DNA from: Bradyrhizobium sp.
Lineage (GTDB): Bacteria > Pseudomonadota > Alphaproteobacteria > Rhizobiales > Xanthobacteraceae
NCBI RefSeq assembly: GCF_022844465.1
Contig: NZ_JALHLP010000005.1
Location: 202,046 to 266,045, forward strand
Length of the DNA stretch: 64,000 nt
Reading direction: 5' to 3'
Shown here: positions 9,511-18,485 of the stretch, piece by piece
How the letters are laid out: each line of letters opens with the position of its first letter
How positions within the stretch are numbered: position 1 is the stretch's first letter
The notes under the pieces: model-generated
Database searches by the model: none
Told to the model about the DNA's origin: nothing
Seen by the model: the letters and a program-made list of their open reading frames with translations, nothing else
Program-made: the position numbers and the translations under genes

Positions 9511-10389
9511 TCACTTGGTTGGCGTTTGTTTGCGGCTATCGCCGATGATCTCGGCAATGACGGCGCCCATCACCAGCGCGCCGCCGCCGAGCACCCGCAG
9601 TGTGACAACCTCGCCGAACGCCAGCCATACCCAAAAGGGCATCAGCGGGGTCTCCAGCGTGGAGATCAGGGCGGCCTGGCCGGATGGCAACAGGCGGGAG
9701 CCCAGAAAAAACAGCGTCAGACCCAGCGCCACCTGGAAAAATCCGAACATCGCCAGGATCAGCAGGTCAAACCCTGTTATCGCGACCAGGCCCTGGGCGA
9801 ACGGAAGGCTGACGACGCTGCCCAGTAGGTTCGATATCGCGGCGGCAGCCACCATCGACGTGTCCCTGTGCCGCCGCACCATGACGGTCATCGCGGCGAT
9901 CGCCAACGCCATGAAGCAGGCGAGCGCGATTCCGAGAATATCGGAACCGACGCGCGCGCTACCGACAATGATCGCAACCCCGCAGAGCGCCACGGCGCTC
10001 GCCACCATGGTTCGCCATCGGGGGATTTCCCGCAGCCAGACCCAGGCGAGCGCCGCCGTGATGAAAGGACCTGTGGCAATGATGATCGCCACGTTGGAGA
10101 CGCTGGTCAGTTGCAGGGCCGGGATGAATGCGATCATGGCCAGTGTCGAGAACAGCGCGACAAGCCAGCCGCTTTTCCCCATCCTGGTCAGATCGCGCAG
10201 GCCGGCATGGCCTTGCAGCAGCACCATCAGGACCGCGATTGCGCTCCCGCCGAACAACCCCCGCCAAAACAGAATGGTCCAGGAGTCATAGGGCAGCAGC
10301 CGGGTGAAGAACGGCGCCGTACTCCAGGCGACCGCCGCGGCGACGACGAGGGCAATGCCTAGGCGATGCTGGGCGTGCGTCCCCGTCAT
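9511..10389 (-). CDS. EamA/DMT-family transporter
   Basis: A 292-residue membrane protein with ten predicted helices arranged as two EamA repeats, the drug/metabolite transporter architecture. Typical repeat-end segments are visible (e.g. LVPF-like turns replaced by STLETPLMPFWVW near residue 245 and ALAWVWLREIPRW near 115). Members usually export amino acids or small metabolites across the inner membrane. It converges with the amidohydrolase with a 9-bp gap and follows the aminotransferase on the same strand, which would fit amino-acid export, but a repeat separates those two genes. Confidence 0.9.
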   Translation of the reverse strand: MTGTHAQHRLGIALVVAAAVAWSTAPFFTRLLPYDSWTILFWRGLFGGSAIAVLMVLLQGHAGLRDLTRMGKSGWLVALFSTLAMIAFIPALQLTSVSNVAIIIATGPFITAALAWVWLREIPRWRTMVASAVALCGVAIIVGSARVGSDILGIALACFMALAIAAMTVMVRRHRDTSMVAAAAISNLLGSVVSLPFAQGLVAITGFDLLILAMFGFFQVALGLTLFFLGSRLLPSGQAALISTLETPLMPFWVWLAFGEVVTLRVLGGGALVMGAVIAEIIGDSRKQTPTK

Positions 10390-10440
10390 CAGGGTGTCCT
10401 GTCTGAAGATGACCGGTCGGGGCGCCCGATTTCACCAGCA

Positions 10441-10490
10441 AGAGCACGATCCGGAAAAGTGTGCAGCGGTTTTTCGAATTGCGCTTTAGG
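10441..10490. repeat. Copy of dispersed 'GATCCGGAAAAGTG' repeat
   Basis: AGAGCACGATCCGGAAAAGT and the following GTGCAGCGG are the same sequence, in the opposite orientation, as part of the repeat at 23737-23839. It lies between the aminotransferase and EamA genes. Confidence 0.75.
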
Positions 10491-10492
10491 AC

Positions 10493-11737
10493 TCAGCTTC
10501 GCGCCCGCTTCTCGACGTTCGCGCTCCGCTCCGGCACGCCGAACTGCTTCCGGCAGACTTCGGCGAGCGCGGCTATGCCCTCGCGGATCTGCGCGTGCGA
10601 GGGGCTGGCGAAGCACAGCCGCAGCCGGCAGCCGGCATAACCCTTGTCGGTCGACCATTCCGGGCCGGGATTGATGGCAACCCCGGCGGCGAGCGCGGCC
10701 TGGTAGAGTTTCAGTGTATCGACATGGTCGGGCAGCTTCACCCACAGGAAGATGCCGCCCTTTGGATCCTCGAATTCGGCCGAGGTGCCGAACTGCTCGT
10801 CGAGCGCCTCCATCAGCGTGTCGAGCTTGGCGCGCAGCCCGCGCGTCAGTTTCGGCACATGTGTCGCAAAATGCGGCGCACAGTATTCGGCGAGCACCAT
10901 CTGCTCCAGCGCGCCGCTGCCGGCGTCGGTCTTCAGCGCCAGCATCCGCGACATCATCTCCCAGGGGGCGACGATGAAGCCGACCCGCAGCGCCGGCGCG
11001 ATCGATTTGGAGAACGAGCCGACGTGAATAACGCCGCCATGCGGGCTCATGGCGTAGACCGCGGGCGGCCGTTCGCCGGACCACACCAGGTCGGCGTAGC
11101 AGTCGTCCTCGAAGACAGGCACGCCGTACTGCCGCGACAGCTCCAGCATCTCCGCGCGCCGCGCCTGCGGCATGATTGACCCGGTCGGGTTCTGCACGGT
11201 CGGGATGGTGTAGATGTATTTGGGCGTGACGCCGCGCCGCTTGTGGTCGGCCAGAACAGCGGCCAGCGCATCCATCCGCATGCCGTCGCCGTCGAGGGGA
11301 ATGCCGACCGCCTTGACGCCGAGCCGGGCGAGCCGGCTCAACGCGCCCTGATAGGTCTCCTGCTCGACCAGTACGGTGTCGCCGGGCGCCAGCAGCGTCG
11401 CGTTGACGAGGTCGAGCGCCTGCAGCGAACCCGAGACGATCATGATGTCGTCGGCGGCGCAGGCGATGCCGGCGTCGCGCTTGAGTTTGGCGGTCAGGAA
11501 CTCGCGCAACGGCCGGTAGCCCTGCGGGCCGCTGGCCAGGCCATAGGTGGCCAGCGTCTTGCCCTCGCGCCGGAGCACGGCGTTGACCGCCTCAACCAGG
11601 CCCTCGACCGGAACCTGGTCGGGGTCGTTATTGCCGCCGACGAAACTGTATCGGGCAAGGCCGGTCCAGCGCGCCGCCGGCGCCGGCAGTCCGGCCGGCA
11701 GCAATGGCGTAAAATCGAAGGCCGTGGCGGTAGACAT
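10493..11737 (-). CDS. PLP-dependent aminotransferase (class I/II fold)
   Basis: A 414-residue fold-type I aminotransferase without the GntR DNA-binding domain of MocR proteins. The PLP lysine is Lys244 in SFSKSIAPALRVGF, and the NPTG motif (QNPTGSIM) and EDDCYADL segment are typical. Best match by eye is the group of 2-aminoadipate/valine-pyruvate aminotransferase-like enzymes. GGGAGC precedes the ATG. The gene lies upstream of, and on the same strand as, the EamA transporter. Natural substrate unknown. Confidence 0.9.
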   Translation of the reverse strand: MSTATAFDFTPLLPAGLPAPAARWTGLARYSFVGGNNDPDQVPVEGLVEAVNAVLRREGKTLATYGLASGPQGYRPLREFLTAKLKRDAGIACAADDIMIVSGSLQALDLVNATLLAPGDTVLVEQETYQGALSRLARLGVKAVGIPLDGDGMRMDALAAVLADHKRRGVTPKYIYTIPTVQNPTGSIMPQARRAEMLELSRQYGVPVFEDDCYADLVWSGERPPAVYAMSPHGGVIHVGSFSKSIAPALRVGFIVAPWEMMSRMLALKTDAGSGALEQMVLAEYCAPHFATHVPKLTRGLRAKLDTLMEALDEQFGTSAEFEDPKGGIFLWVKLPDHVDTLKLYQAALAAGVAINPGPEWSTDKGYAGCRLRLCFASPSHAQIREGIAALAEVCRKQFGVPERSANVEKRARS

Positions 11738-11818
11738 GGGTGTTCGCTCCCGGTTGTTTCTTGTTGAGAAGACCGCCTGGTTTGCGGCCTTCCGTCAGGC
11801 TGGGCCGTTTTATCGCCG

Positions 11819-11852
11819 CGAACCGGTTTCCCCTTCGCGCGAAAACGCTTTA
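11819..11852. repeat. Dispersed repeat, copy 1 (inverted relative to 43258)
   Basis: CGAACCGGTTTCCCCTTCG followed by CGCGAAAACGCTTTA is the near reverse complement of 43258-43297. It lies directly upstream of the antiporter gene. Confidence 0.7.
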
Positions 11853-11879
11853 GGTTGCAGGCGGGGACAATCCAGAAAC

Positions 11880-13607
11880 ATGCACGAACTCATCCACGAC
11901 ATCACGCTGTCCATCCTGTTCGCCTGGGGGCTCGGCCTGCTGGCCCATTTTTCGCGCCAGCCGCTGATCCTGGCCTACCTTATCGCCGGGTTCGTCATTG
12001 GTCCATTCGGGATGGGCTGGGTCAAGTCCCAGGAATCGATCGGCGTCATCTCCGAACTCGGCCTGATTTTCATGCTGTTCATGATCGGGCTGGAAATCGA
12101 CCTGAAGAAGATCGTGCGCGCCGGCAAGGTTATCCTGTTTGCCGCCGGCGGGCAGTTGGTCGGCGGCGTCGTGCTCGGAATGGCGTTCTTTGTCGGGATC
12201 GGCATGTCGATGGGGGGCGGCAAATTCGACGCCGTGTATCTCTGCGTCGCCTGCGCGCTGTCGAGCACGGTCATCATCGTCAAGGTGCTGTACGAGAAGC
12301 GCGAACTCGACACGCTGCCCGGACGCATCACGCTGGGCGTGCTGGTGCTGCAGGACATCTTTGCGATCCTGTTCCTCGCCGTGCAGCCGAGCCTCGACAA
12401 TCTGCAGGTCGGCATCGTCCTGCTCTCGGTCGGCCGGGTCGGCGTGCTGGTGGCGACCGCGCTGGTGCTCAGCCGCTACGTGCTGCCGTGGCTGTTCCAC
12501 CATATCGCGCGCCGGCCGGAACTGGTGCTGCTCGGCGCGCTGGCCTGGTGCTTCCTGATCGGCGAGATCGCCGAGCGGCTGCATCTGTCGCGCGAGATGG
12601 GCTCGCTGGTGGCAGGCGTTTCGCTTTCGACATTCCCTTACGCACTGGACGTCACCGCCAAGGTGACGACGCTGCGCGACTTCTTCATCACGTTGTTCTT
12701 CGTCGCCCTCGGCATGACCATCCCGATTCCCGGCCTGTCGGTGATCGGGCTGGCGCTGTTGATCGCGGCGTTTACCGTCGTCAGCCGGGTGCTGACGACC
12801 TTTACCCCGCTCTACCTGATGAAGCAGGGCCTGCGCGCCAGCCTGCTGCCGGCGATCAACCTGGCGCAAATCTCCGAATTCTCGCTGGTGGTGATCCAGA
12901 CCGGCGTCACCGCGCGCCATATCGGGACCGAGACCGCGAGCGCGGCCTCATTCGCATTCGTGGTGCTGGCGGTCCTGAGCACGTTCGTGATGGCGCGGAG
13001 CGACCAGGTCACGCGAGGGCTGATCGGACCGCTGAAGCGGATCGGGCTCCGCGATCTCGACCACGGCGATGGCGCCGATGCCGGGCACGAGAGCGGGCAC
13101 GGGCAGGCGCGCCGGATCGTCCTCCTCGGCTTCTTCCGCGCCGCCAGCGCGTTGCTGAGCGAGATCGAGCGGCGCAACCCCGCGGTTCTCGAGCAGATCA
13201 CGGTGATCGACTTCAATCCGGTGGTGTTCCGGACGTTGTCGGACCGCGGCATGCACGTGGTCTATGGCGACATCAGCAACGTCGATACGCTGGTTCACGC
13301 CGGGGTCGGCGCGGCCGAGCTGATCATTCTCAGTATTCCGGATTCGCTTCTCAAGGGTGCCGACAACGAGAAGCTGGTCCGCCACGTGCGCGCGCTGAAT
13401 CCGACCGCCAGGATCGTGGCGACCGCCGAGGTATTGTCCAACGTCAACGATCTCTATGCAGCGGGAGCGGACTACGTGACCGTGACCCGGCTCAGCGACG
13501 CCCACGAACTCTACAGGGTGATCGAGGCGGCCGACGCCGGGCTGCTGGCCGACAAGCGCGCCGAAACCGACGCGCTGCTCAGCGAGCGCCGCGAAGTGCT
13601 GCCGTAG
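11880..13607 (+). CDS. Monovalent cation:proton antiporter (CPA2) with RCK domain
   Basis: A 575-residue inner-membrane protein. About 13 hydrophobic helices from residue 8 to about 380 form the CPA2/KefB-type exchanger (ELGLIFMLFMIGLEID early in the domain is typical). A linker rich in His and Gly is followed by a TrkA-N/RCK Rossmann domain (RIVLLGFFRAASALLSEIE, then VIDFNPV and VVYGDISN), which normally senses NAD(H) or nucleotides. I chose the ATG at 11880, where the first helix begins; the open frame extends 111 codons upstream but through repeat sequence and without family resemblance. It probably exchanges K+ or Na+ for H+. Confidence 0.92.
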   Translation: MHELIHDITLSILFAWGLGLLAHFSRQPLILAYLIAGFVIGPFGMGWVKSQESIGVISELGLIFMLFMIGLEIDLKKIVRAGKVILFAAGGQLVGGVVLGMAFFVGIGMSMGGGKFDAVYLCVACALSSTVIIVKVLYEKRELDTLPGRITLGVLVLQDIFAILFLAVQPSLDNLQVGIVLLSVGRVGVLVATALVLSRYVLPWLFHHIARRPELVLLGALAWCFLIGEIAERLHLSREMGSLVAGVSLSTFPYALDVTAKVTTLRDFFITLFFVALGMTIPIPGLSVIGLALLIAAFTVVSRVLTTFTPLYLMKQGLRASLLPAINLAQISEFSLVVIQTGVTARHIGTETASAASFAFVVLAVLSTFVMARSDQVTRGLIGPLKRIGLRDLDHGDGADAGHESGHGQARRIVLLGFFRAASALLSEIERRNPAVLEQITVIDFNPVVFRTLSDRGMHVVYGDISNVDTLVHAGVGAAELIILSIPDSLLKGADNEKLVRHVRALNPTARIVATAEVLSNVNDLYAAGADYVTVTRLSDAHELYRVIEAADAGLLADKRAETDALLSERREVLP

Positions 13608-13801
13608 CGGACGCAGCCGGACGTCGGGCGCTTTCGAAAGCCGCCGCTGCCGCCTGGCGGAAATTCGTGACGCCGATGATTTTGCCTTTCCGGCCCCTTC
13701 GTGGCATGCCTTTTCGACGCGCCGTCCTGCGCTGCGGATTGACGCTGGCGCGGGCCCATGAGTCCGGCTAATGCATTTGTACATAGCGAGATTTTCGAGA
13801 A

Positions 13802-14878
13802 ATGGCCGATACCATCCAGCAAGTTCTGCAAGCCTTCGCCAATGGTGAACTGGTCGTCGTCACCGACGACGAGGACCGCGAAGGGGAGGGCGACCTGATC
13901 GTCGCCGCCTCGCTCTGCACCGCCGAGAAGATGGCGTTCATCATCCGCCACACCTCCGGCATCGTCTGCGCGCCGATCACCGCCGAAGACGCCCGTCGGC
14001 TGCGGCTGGATCCGATGGTGGCCCACAACGATTCCAGCCACACCACCGCCTTTACGGTCTCGATCGACTACAAGCCCGACGGCGGTACCGGCATTTCGGC
14101 GGAAGAGCGGGCCTCGTGCTGCCGCGCGCTGGCCAACCCCAACGCCGGCGCCAACGATTTCGCCCGGCCCGGCCACATCTTTCCGCTGATCGCCCGCGAC
14201 GGCGGCGTGCTGCTGCGCTCGGGCCATACCGAGGCGGCGGTCGACCTGTGCAAGCTCGCTGGTCTGCCGCCGGTCGGCGTCATCAGCGAATTGATGAATG
14301 ACGACGGCACCGTGATGAAGGGCGAGCAGGTCGCGCGCTTTGCCGCCCTGCACAAGCTCAAGCATGTCACGATCGCTGACCTCATCGCGTATCGTCAGGC
14401 ACGCGAGAAGCTGATCGAGCGGGTCGCGACCTTCACCACCGACAGCCCGATCGGGCCGCTGCAGGGCTATGCCTACCGTTCCCCGTTCGACGAGATCGCC
14501 CATGCGGCTTTCGTCTATAATGGCGTCGGCGACGGCAAGAACGTGCTGACGCGCCTGCACAAGCCCAACATCGTCAAGGACCTCTTCACCGGTCAGGCGC
14601 GGATGCAGATCGTGCTTGACCATTTCAGGAAAGCCGGCCGCGGCGTGCTGGTTTATCTGCGCGATGGCGCGGCCGGCGTCCCGGTCGAGCCGGTGGCTGA
14701 GCAGAAGTCGGCGGAAGCCGATCGCAACCGGCAGTGGCGCGAGGTCGGGGTCGGCGCGCAGATCCTGCGCGACCTTGGCATCACCTCGATCGTCAACCTG
14801 ACGTCGTCGGTGCATGATTACAAGGGACTGTCCGGCTTCGGCATCGAGATCGTCTCCAACAAGAAATTGGAAGGATAG
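13802..14878 (+). CDS. ribB: 3,4-dihydroxy-2-butanone 4-phosphate synthase with degenerate RibA-like tail
   Basis: A 358-residue protein. The first 200 residues are RibB, which makes the four-carbon riboflavin precursor from ribulose 5-phosphate: acidic metal loop DDEDREGEGD at 22-31 and R-S-GHTEA at 139-145 are intact. The remaining 150 residues align in outline with GTP cyclohydrolase II (ends GFGIEIVSNKKL), but the zinc-binding cysteine motif (usually GDxxxSxRCDCG) is missing; the site reads NIVKDLFTG. The tail is therefore unlikely to have cyclohydrolase activity, as known for other rhizobial RibBA-like proteins. No FMN riboswitch is visible in the 194 bp upstream. Confidence 0.92.
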   Translation: MADTIQQVLQAFANGELVVVTDDEDREGEGDLIVAASLCTAEKMAFIIRHTSGIVCAPITAEDARRLRLDPMVAHNDSSHTTAFTVSIDYKPDGGTGISAEERASCCRALANPNAGANDFARPGHIFPLIARDGGVLLRSGHTEAAVDLCKLAGLPPVGVISELMNDDGTVMKGEQVARFAALHKLKHVTIADLIAYRQAREKLIERVATFTTDSPIGPLQGYAYRSPFDEIAHAAFVYNGVGDGKNVLTRLHKPNIVKDLFTGQARMQIVLDHFRKAGRGVLVYLRDGAAGVPVEPVAEQKSAEADRNRQWREVGVGAQILRDLGITSIVNLTSSVHDYKGLSGFGIEIVSNKKLEG

Positions 14879-15057
14879 GTCGCAGTCATTGCGGGATGGC
14901 CGCAGGCACCAGACCCGGAATCGCGCGCGCAGGGGCTCACCTGACGCTCGCATCTTCGATGCGTCCCGGAATCACGTTCAGAACATTGCGCTTCCACCGA
15001 TAGCGCACTAATTTGGTGGATAGGTTCCAGGAAGAAAGTGATACGAAAGGGATTTTC

Positions 15058-16272
15058 ATGAGCGTGCGCCCGCAGGCCAAGGACAAGCCGACTGAAACGG
15101 CTTTCCAGTGGGATGATCCGTTCCTGCTCGACGAGCAACTCACCGAGGACGAGCGCATGATCCGCGACACCGCGCGCGCCTATGCGCAGGACAAGCTGTT
15201 GCCGCGCGTCACCAAGGCCTATCTCGAGGAAACCGTCGATCGCGAAATCTTCAACGAGATGGGCGAACTCGGCCTGATCGGCATCACGCTGCCGGAAGAA
15301 TTCGGCTGCGCCAACGCCAGCTACGTCGCCTACGGCCTGGTGGCGCGCGAGATCGAGCGCGTCGATTCCGGATACCGCTCGATGAATTCGGTGCAGTCGT
15401 CGCTGGTGATGCACCCGATCTACGCCTATGGCGACGAGAACCAGCGCAAGAAGTACCTGCCCAAGCTCGCCACCGGCGAGTGGGTCGGCTGTTTCGGCCT
15501 GACCGAGCCGGACGCCGGCTCCGACCCCGGCGGGATGAAGACCCGTGCCGAAAAGGTCGCCGACGGCTACCGGCTCACCGGCACCAAAATGTGGATATCC
15601 AATGCTCCGATTGCCGACGTCTTTGTGGTCTGGGCCAAGTCCGCCGCACATGACAACCAGATCCGCGGCTTCATCCTCGAAAAAGGCATGAAGGGGCTGT
15701 CGGCGCCGAAGATCGGCGGCAAACTTTCGTTGCGCGCTTCCGTCACCGGCGAGATCGTGATGGACGGCGTGGTGGTGCCGAAAACCGCGCTGTTGCCCAA
15801 TGTCTCCGGCCTGAAGGGGCCGTTCGGCTGCCTCAACCGCGCCCGCTACGGCATTTCCTGGGGCGTGATGGGAGCGGCCGAGGACTGCATGCATCGCGCG
15901 CGGCAATACACGCTCGACCGCAAGCAGTTCGGCCGCCCGCTGGCGGCGACGCAGCTGGTGCAAAAGAAACTCGCCGACATGCAGACCGAAATATCGCTCG
16001 GGCTTCAGGCTTCGCTGCGCGTCGGCCGGCTGATGGACGAGGGCAAGATGGCCCCGGAGATGATCTCAATCGTCAAGCGCAACAATTGCGGCAAGGCGCT
16101 CGACATCGCCCGCACGTCCCGCGACATGCATGGCGGAAATGGAATCCAGATCGAATACCAGGTGATGCGCCACTCCGCCAACCTGGAGACGGTGAACACC
16201 TATGAAGGCACCCACGACGTCCACGCCCTGATCCTGGGCCGGGCGATCACGGGCATTCAAGCGTTTTCGTAA
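15058..16272 (+). CDS. gcdH: Glutaryl-CoA dehydrogenase
   Basis: A 404-residue acyl-CoA dehydrogenase. FAD- and substrate-binding segments [16 protein letters not shown] and [13 protein letters not shown] are typical, and the catalytic base is Glu383 in [20 protein letters not shown], the pattern specific to glutaryl-CoA dehydrogenases. It converts glutaryl-CoA to crotonyl-CoA and CO2 in lysine, tryptophan and aromatic breakdown, passing electrons to ETF. The start at 15058 has AAGGGAT eight bases upstream; an upstream in-frame codon at 15013 lacks this. It is a single-gene unit on the plus strand. Confidence 0.94.
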   Translation: MSVRPQAKDKPTETAFQWDDPFLLDEQLTEDERMIRDTARAYAQDKLLPRVTKAYLEETVDREIFNEMGELGLIGITLPEEFGCANASYVAYGLVAREIERVDSGYRSMNSVQSSLVMHPIYAYGDENQRKKYLPKLATGEWVGCFGLTEPDAGSDPGGMKTRAEKVADGYRLTGTKMWISNAPIADVFVVWAKSAAHDNQIRGFILEKGMKGLSAPKIGGKLSLRASVTGEIVMDGVVVPKTALLPNVSGLKGPFGCLNRARYGISWGVMGAAEDCMHRARQYTLDRKQFGRPLAATQLVQKKLADMQTEISLGLQASLRVGRLMDEGKMAPEMISIVKRNNCGKALDIARTSRDMHGGNGIQIEYQVMRHSANLETVNTYEGTHDVHALILGRAITGIQAFS

Positions 16273-16292
16273 GGGCGCGCCATCCCGGCAGC

Positions 16293-16377
16293 GTAGGATG
16301 GGTAGAGCGCAGCGAAACCCATCTTGCCGTCCGGCATGCGTTGCAGGATGGGTTTCGCTGCGCTCTACCCATCCTAC
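16293..16377. repeat. Perfect 31-bp inverted repeat
   Basis: Arms 16293-16323 (begins GTAGGATGGGTAGAGCGCAG) and 16347-16377 are perfect reverse complements around a 23-bp spacer. It fills the gap between gcdH and the next gene; a transcript would fold into a very stable hairpin that could end or protect the gcdH message. Confidence 0.9.
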
Positions 16378-16415
16378 CGGACCTGCCCCGGAATGACGTT
16401 GGAGTGAAATTCCCG

Positions 16416-17333
16416 ATGGCCGACAACGACGACATCCCGTTCAACCGCGATTTTCCGCTTCGCCCCGGCGTGGTCGAGGAAGCGCGCCCCGGCGTGCGGC
16501 GGGTTCTCTGCGACAATCCGAGCCCGTTCACCTTCACCGGCACGGTCAGCTACATCGTAGGCCAAGGGAAGGTCGCGATCATCGATCCCGGGCCGGACGA
16601 CGAAGCGCATGCAAAGGCGCTGCTGGACGCCGTGCGCGGCGAGACCGTCACGCATATCCTGGTCACCCATACCCATCGCGATCACTCGCCGAACACCGCG
16701 CGGATCAAGGCCGCGACCGGCGCCCCGGTCTATGCCGAGGGGCCACACCGCGCCTCGCGGCCGCGTTTCGAGAGCGAGAAGCACAACCCGGAATCTGGCG
16801 CCGACCGCGACTTCCGCCCGGACGTCGAGGTCGCCGACGGCGACGTCATCGAGGGCGCCGGCTGGGCGCTTGAGGCGGTGGCGACCCCCGGCCACACCGC
16901 CAACCACCTCGCGTTCGCCTGGGCCGAGCGCAAGATCAATTTCGTCGGTGACCACGTGATGGGCTGGTCGACCTCGATCGTCGCCCCGCCGGACGGGTCG
17001 ATGATCGACTACATGGCCTCGCTGGCGCGGCTCGAGGCCCGCGGCGAGGATCTGTATTTCGCGGGCCACGGCCCGGAGATTCCGCAAGGCCCGCGCTATG
17101 TCCGTTTTCTCACCCGGCACCGCCAGGCCCGCGAAGCCTCAATCCTGCATCGGCTGGCCAAGGGCGAAACCGATATTCCGACCATGGTGCGCGCGATCTA
17201 TATCGGCCTCGACCCGCGGTTGACCGGCGCCGCCGGCTATTCCGTGCTGGCCCATCTGGAAGACCTGGTCTCGCGCGGCATCGTCGCGACCGAAGGCGAC
17301 CCGGTGATTGGTGGCAGCTACAGATTGGCGTAA
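16416..17333 (+). CDS. Metallo-beta-lactamase-fold hydrolase (LACTB2-like)
   Basis: A 305-residue protein with the binuclear metal motif His85-x-His87-x-Asp89-His90 (THTHRDH), then PGHTANH and GDHVMGW supplying the remaining ligands. A C-terminal winged-helix region of about 60 residues (TMVRAIYIGLDPRL onward) is the BLACT_WH type seen in human LACTB2 and bacterial relatives, some of which cleave RNA. GGAGTGAA sets the ATG at 16416; the longer frame begins inside the repeat and is rejected. Possible substrates are a thioester, lactone or RNA. Confidence 0.9.
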   Translation: MADNDDIPFNRDFPLRPGVVEEARPGVRRVLCDNPSPFTFTGTVSYIVGQGKVAIIDPGPDDEAHAKALLDAVRGETVTHILVTHTHRDHSPNTARIKAATGAPVYAEGPHRASRPRFESEKHNPESGADRDFRPDVEVADGDVIEGAGWALEAVATPGHTANHLAFAWAERKINFVGDHVMGWSTSIVAPPDGSMIDYMASLARLEARGEDLYFAGHGPEIPQGPRYVRFLTRHRQAREASILHRLAKGETDIPTMVRAIYIGLDPRLTGAAGYSVLAHLEDLVSRGIVATEGDPVIGGSYRLA

Positions 17334-17335
17334 CG

Positions 17336-17431
17336 GTCATTCCGGGGCGAAGTGTCGAATCCGGAATCTCGAGATTCCCCGATGCGTAATTGCGCATCTG
17401 AGGTCTGCGCTTTGCGCATCCCGGAATGACC
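17336..17431. repeat. Dispersed palindromic repeat ('CCGGAATCTCGAGATTCC' family)
   Basis: The element starts GTCATTCCGGGGCGAA and ends CATCCCGGAATGAC, so its ends are inverted copies of each other; the core CCGGAATCTCGAGATTCC recurs at 29475-29555. It fills the convergent gap between the hydrolase and the DUF1499 gene. Confidence 0.85.
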
Positions 17432-17436
17432 TGCGG

Positions 17437-18285
17437 TCACTTCTTCACTGTCTTGGCCTGGCCCTTGACCGGGGCTTGCGGCTTCTTGGTCGCCGGCTTG
17501 GCGCTATCGACTGCGCTGTTGATGTCCTCGATCAGCCTGCTCACGCGCGCGGCGTTGCTGCCGAGGTCGCTTTCGAAATAGCGCGACGAGGAGCGGATAT
17601 CGACGCGCGAATCCTCGCCGTCCGGCGTGATGCGGATCGAGACGTCCTCGCGGAATCCCATGATCGGCGTTCGCGCCACCGCCTCGATGCGGCCGACGCG
17701 GCGCGGTGGCTGCGGCGGGCGTTCGTCGATCACGAGCCATTTGCGCTTGGCGACCAGTTGCAGCACGACCTCATAGGCGCGCTGCGGCGGCGCGTCGAGT
17801 TCCACGGTTTCGATCTCGGGATAGGCCAGCCGTTGCTGCTCGGCCGAATAGAGTCCGGCATAAACCGCGGAATTGGCACCGTCGCCGCTGCGCAGCCGCG
17901 CCAGCGCCTCGAAACGCGGCGGATCGATCGGATCGGTGGTGATGTCGTAGATTTTTGGCAGCTTGCGGTATTGCAGGCCGAGATAGGCCGGGTAGGCGAG
18001 CACGACGGCGTTGATCAGGAACGCCAGCAGGATCCGGCCCATGCCGCGCGATCCGTTCTGCCAGATCGCGGCAAACGCGGCGAGGCCAACCAGGATGGAG
18101 AGAACCGCGCAGGCAAGCGCGCCGAAGAACGTCGCCAGCGCCGGCTTCATCTCCAGGAAACCGAAGCGGACGATCAGGATCGAAACCACCACCGCGACCG
18201 CGGAGAAGATGGCAAGATTGCGCGACCATGTGGCGAGGCTGGACAGGGGCTCCGACTGGTAGGGAGCCGAGAACCTTCGTGCCAT
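17437..18285 (-). CDS. DUF1499 membrane protein
   Basis: A 282-residue protein with three hydrophobic helices in the first 130 residues (LAIFSAVAVVVSILIVRFGF; ATFFGALACAVLSILVGLA; ILLAFLINAVVLAYPAYLG) followed by a soluble DUF1499 domain (RAYEVVLQLVAKRKWLVID, then DVSIRITPDGEDSRVDIRS) and a Lys/Pro-rich tail ending KGQAKTVKK. DUF1499 has no established function. I chose the ATG at 18285 because family-like sequence starts there; the frame runs 46 codons further upstream without a recognisable signal. No good ribosome site is seen at either start. Confidence 0.85.
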   Translation of the reverse strand: MARRFSAPYQSEPLSSLATWSRNLAIFSAVAVVVSILIVRFGFLEMKPALATFFGALACAVLSILVGLAAFAAIWQNGSRGMGRILLAFLINAVVLAYPAYLGLQYRKLPKIYDITTDPIDPPRFEALARLRSGDGANSAVYAGLYSAEQQRLAYPEIETVELDAPPQRAYEVVLQLVAKRKWLVIDERPPQPPRRVGRIEAVARTPIMGFREDVSIRITPDGEDSRVDIRSSSRYFESDLGSNAARVSRLIEDINSAVDSAKPATKKPQAPVKGQAKTVKK

Positions 18286-18432
18286 CGGTGAAATCTGCCG
18301 GTTGGGTGTCGGTCTCGCCGACGATCGGGTCGGGCCGCAAGCTGGCAGCTTGAGACCATGGCCGGCGGCGAATTTCAAGCTTTGCCGGGCAACACCCGCC
18401 GGGCAAAGCACGGGGCGGTTCACGCCCGCTGC

Positions 18433-18467
18433 ACCATGATCCGGTCCGGCTTGGGCCGAATCATGGT
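18433..18467. terminator. Possible terminator hairpin after acyl-CoA ligase
   Basis: ACCATGATCCGG (18433-18444) pairs with CCGAATCATGGT (18456-18467) with one mismatch, 19 bp past the ligase stop codon. No T-run follows, so it may simply be another repeat copy. Confidence 0.4.
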
Positions 18468-18485
18468 CGTCCGGCGGCGGTCCGC

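Noticed and set aside
13608..13801. FMN riboswitch upstream of ribB
   Set aside because: I looked for the conserved RFN segments and junction pattern; none is present in these 194 bp.
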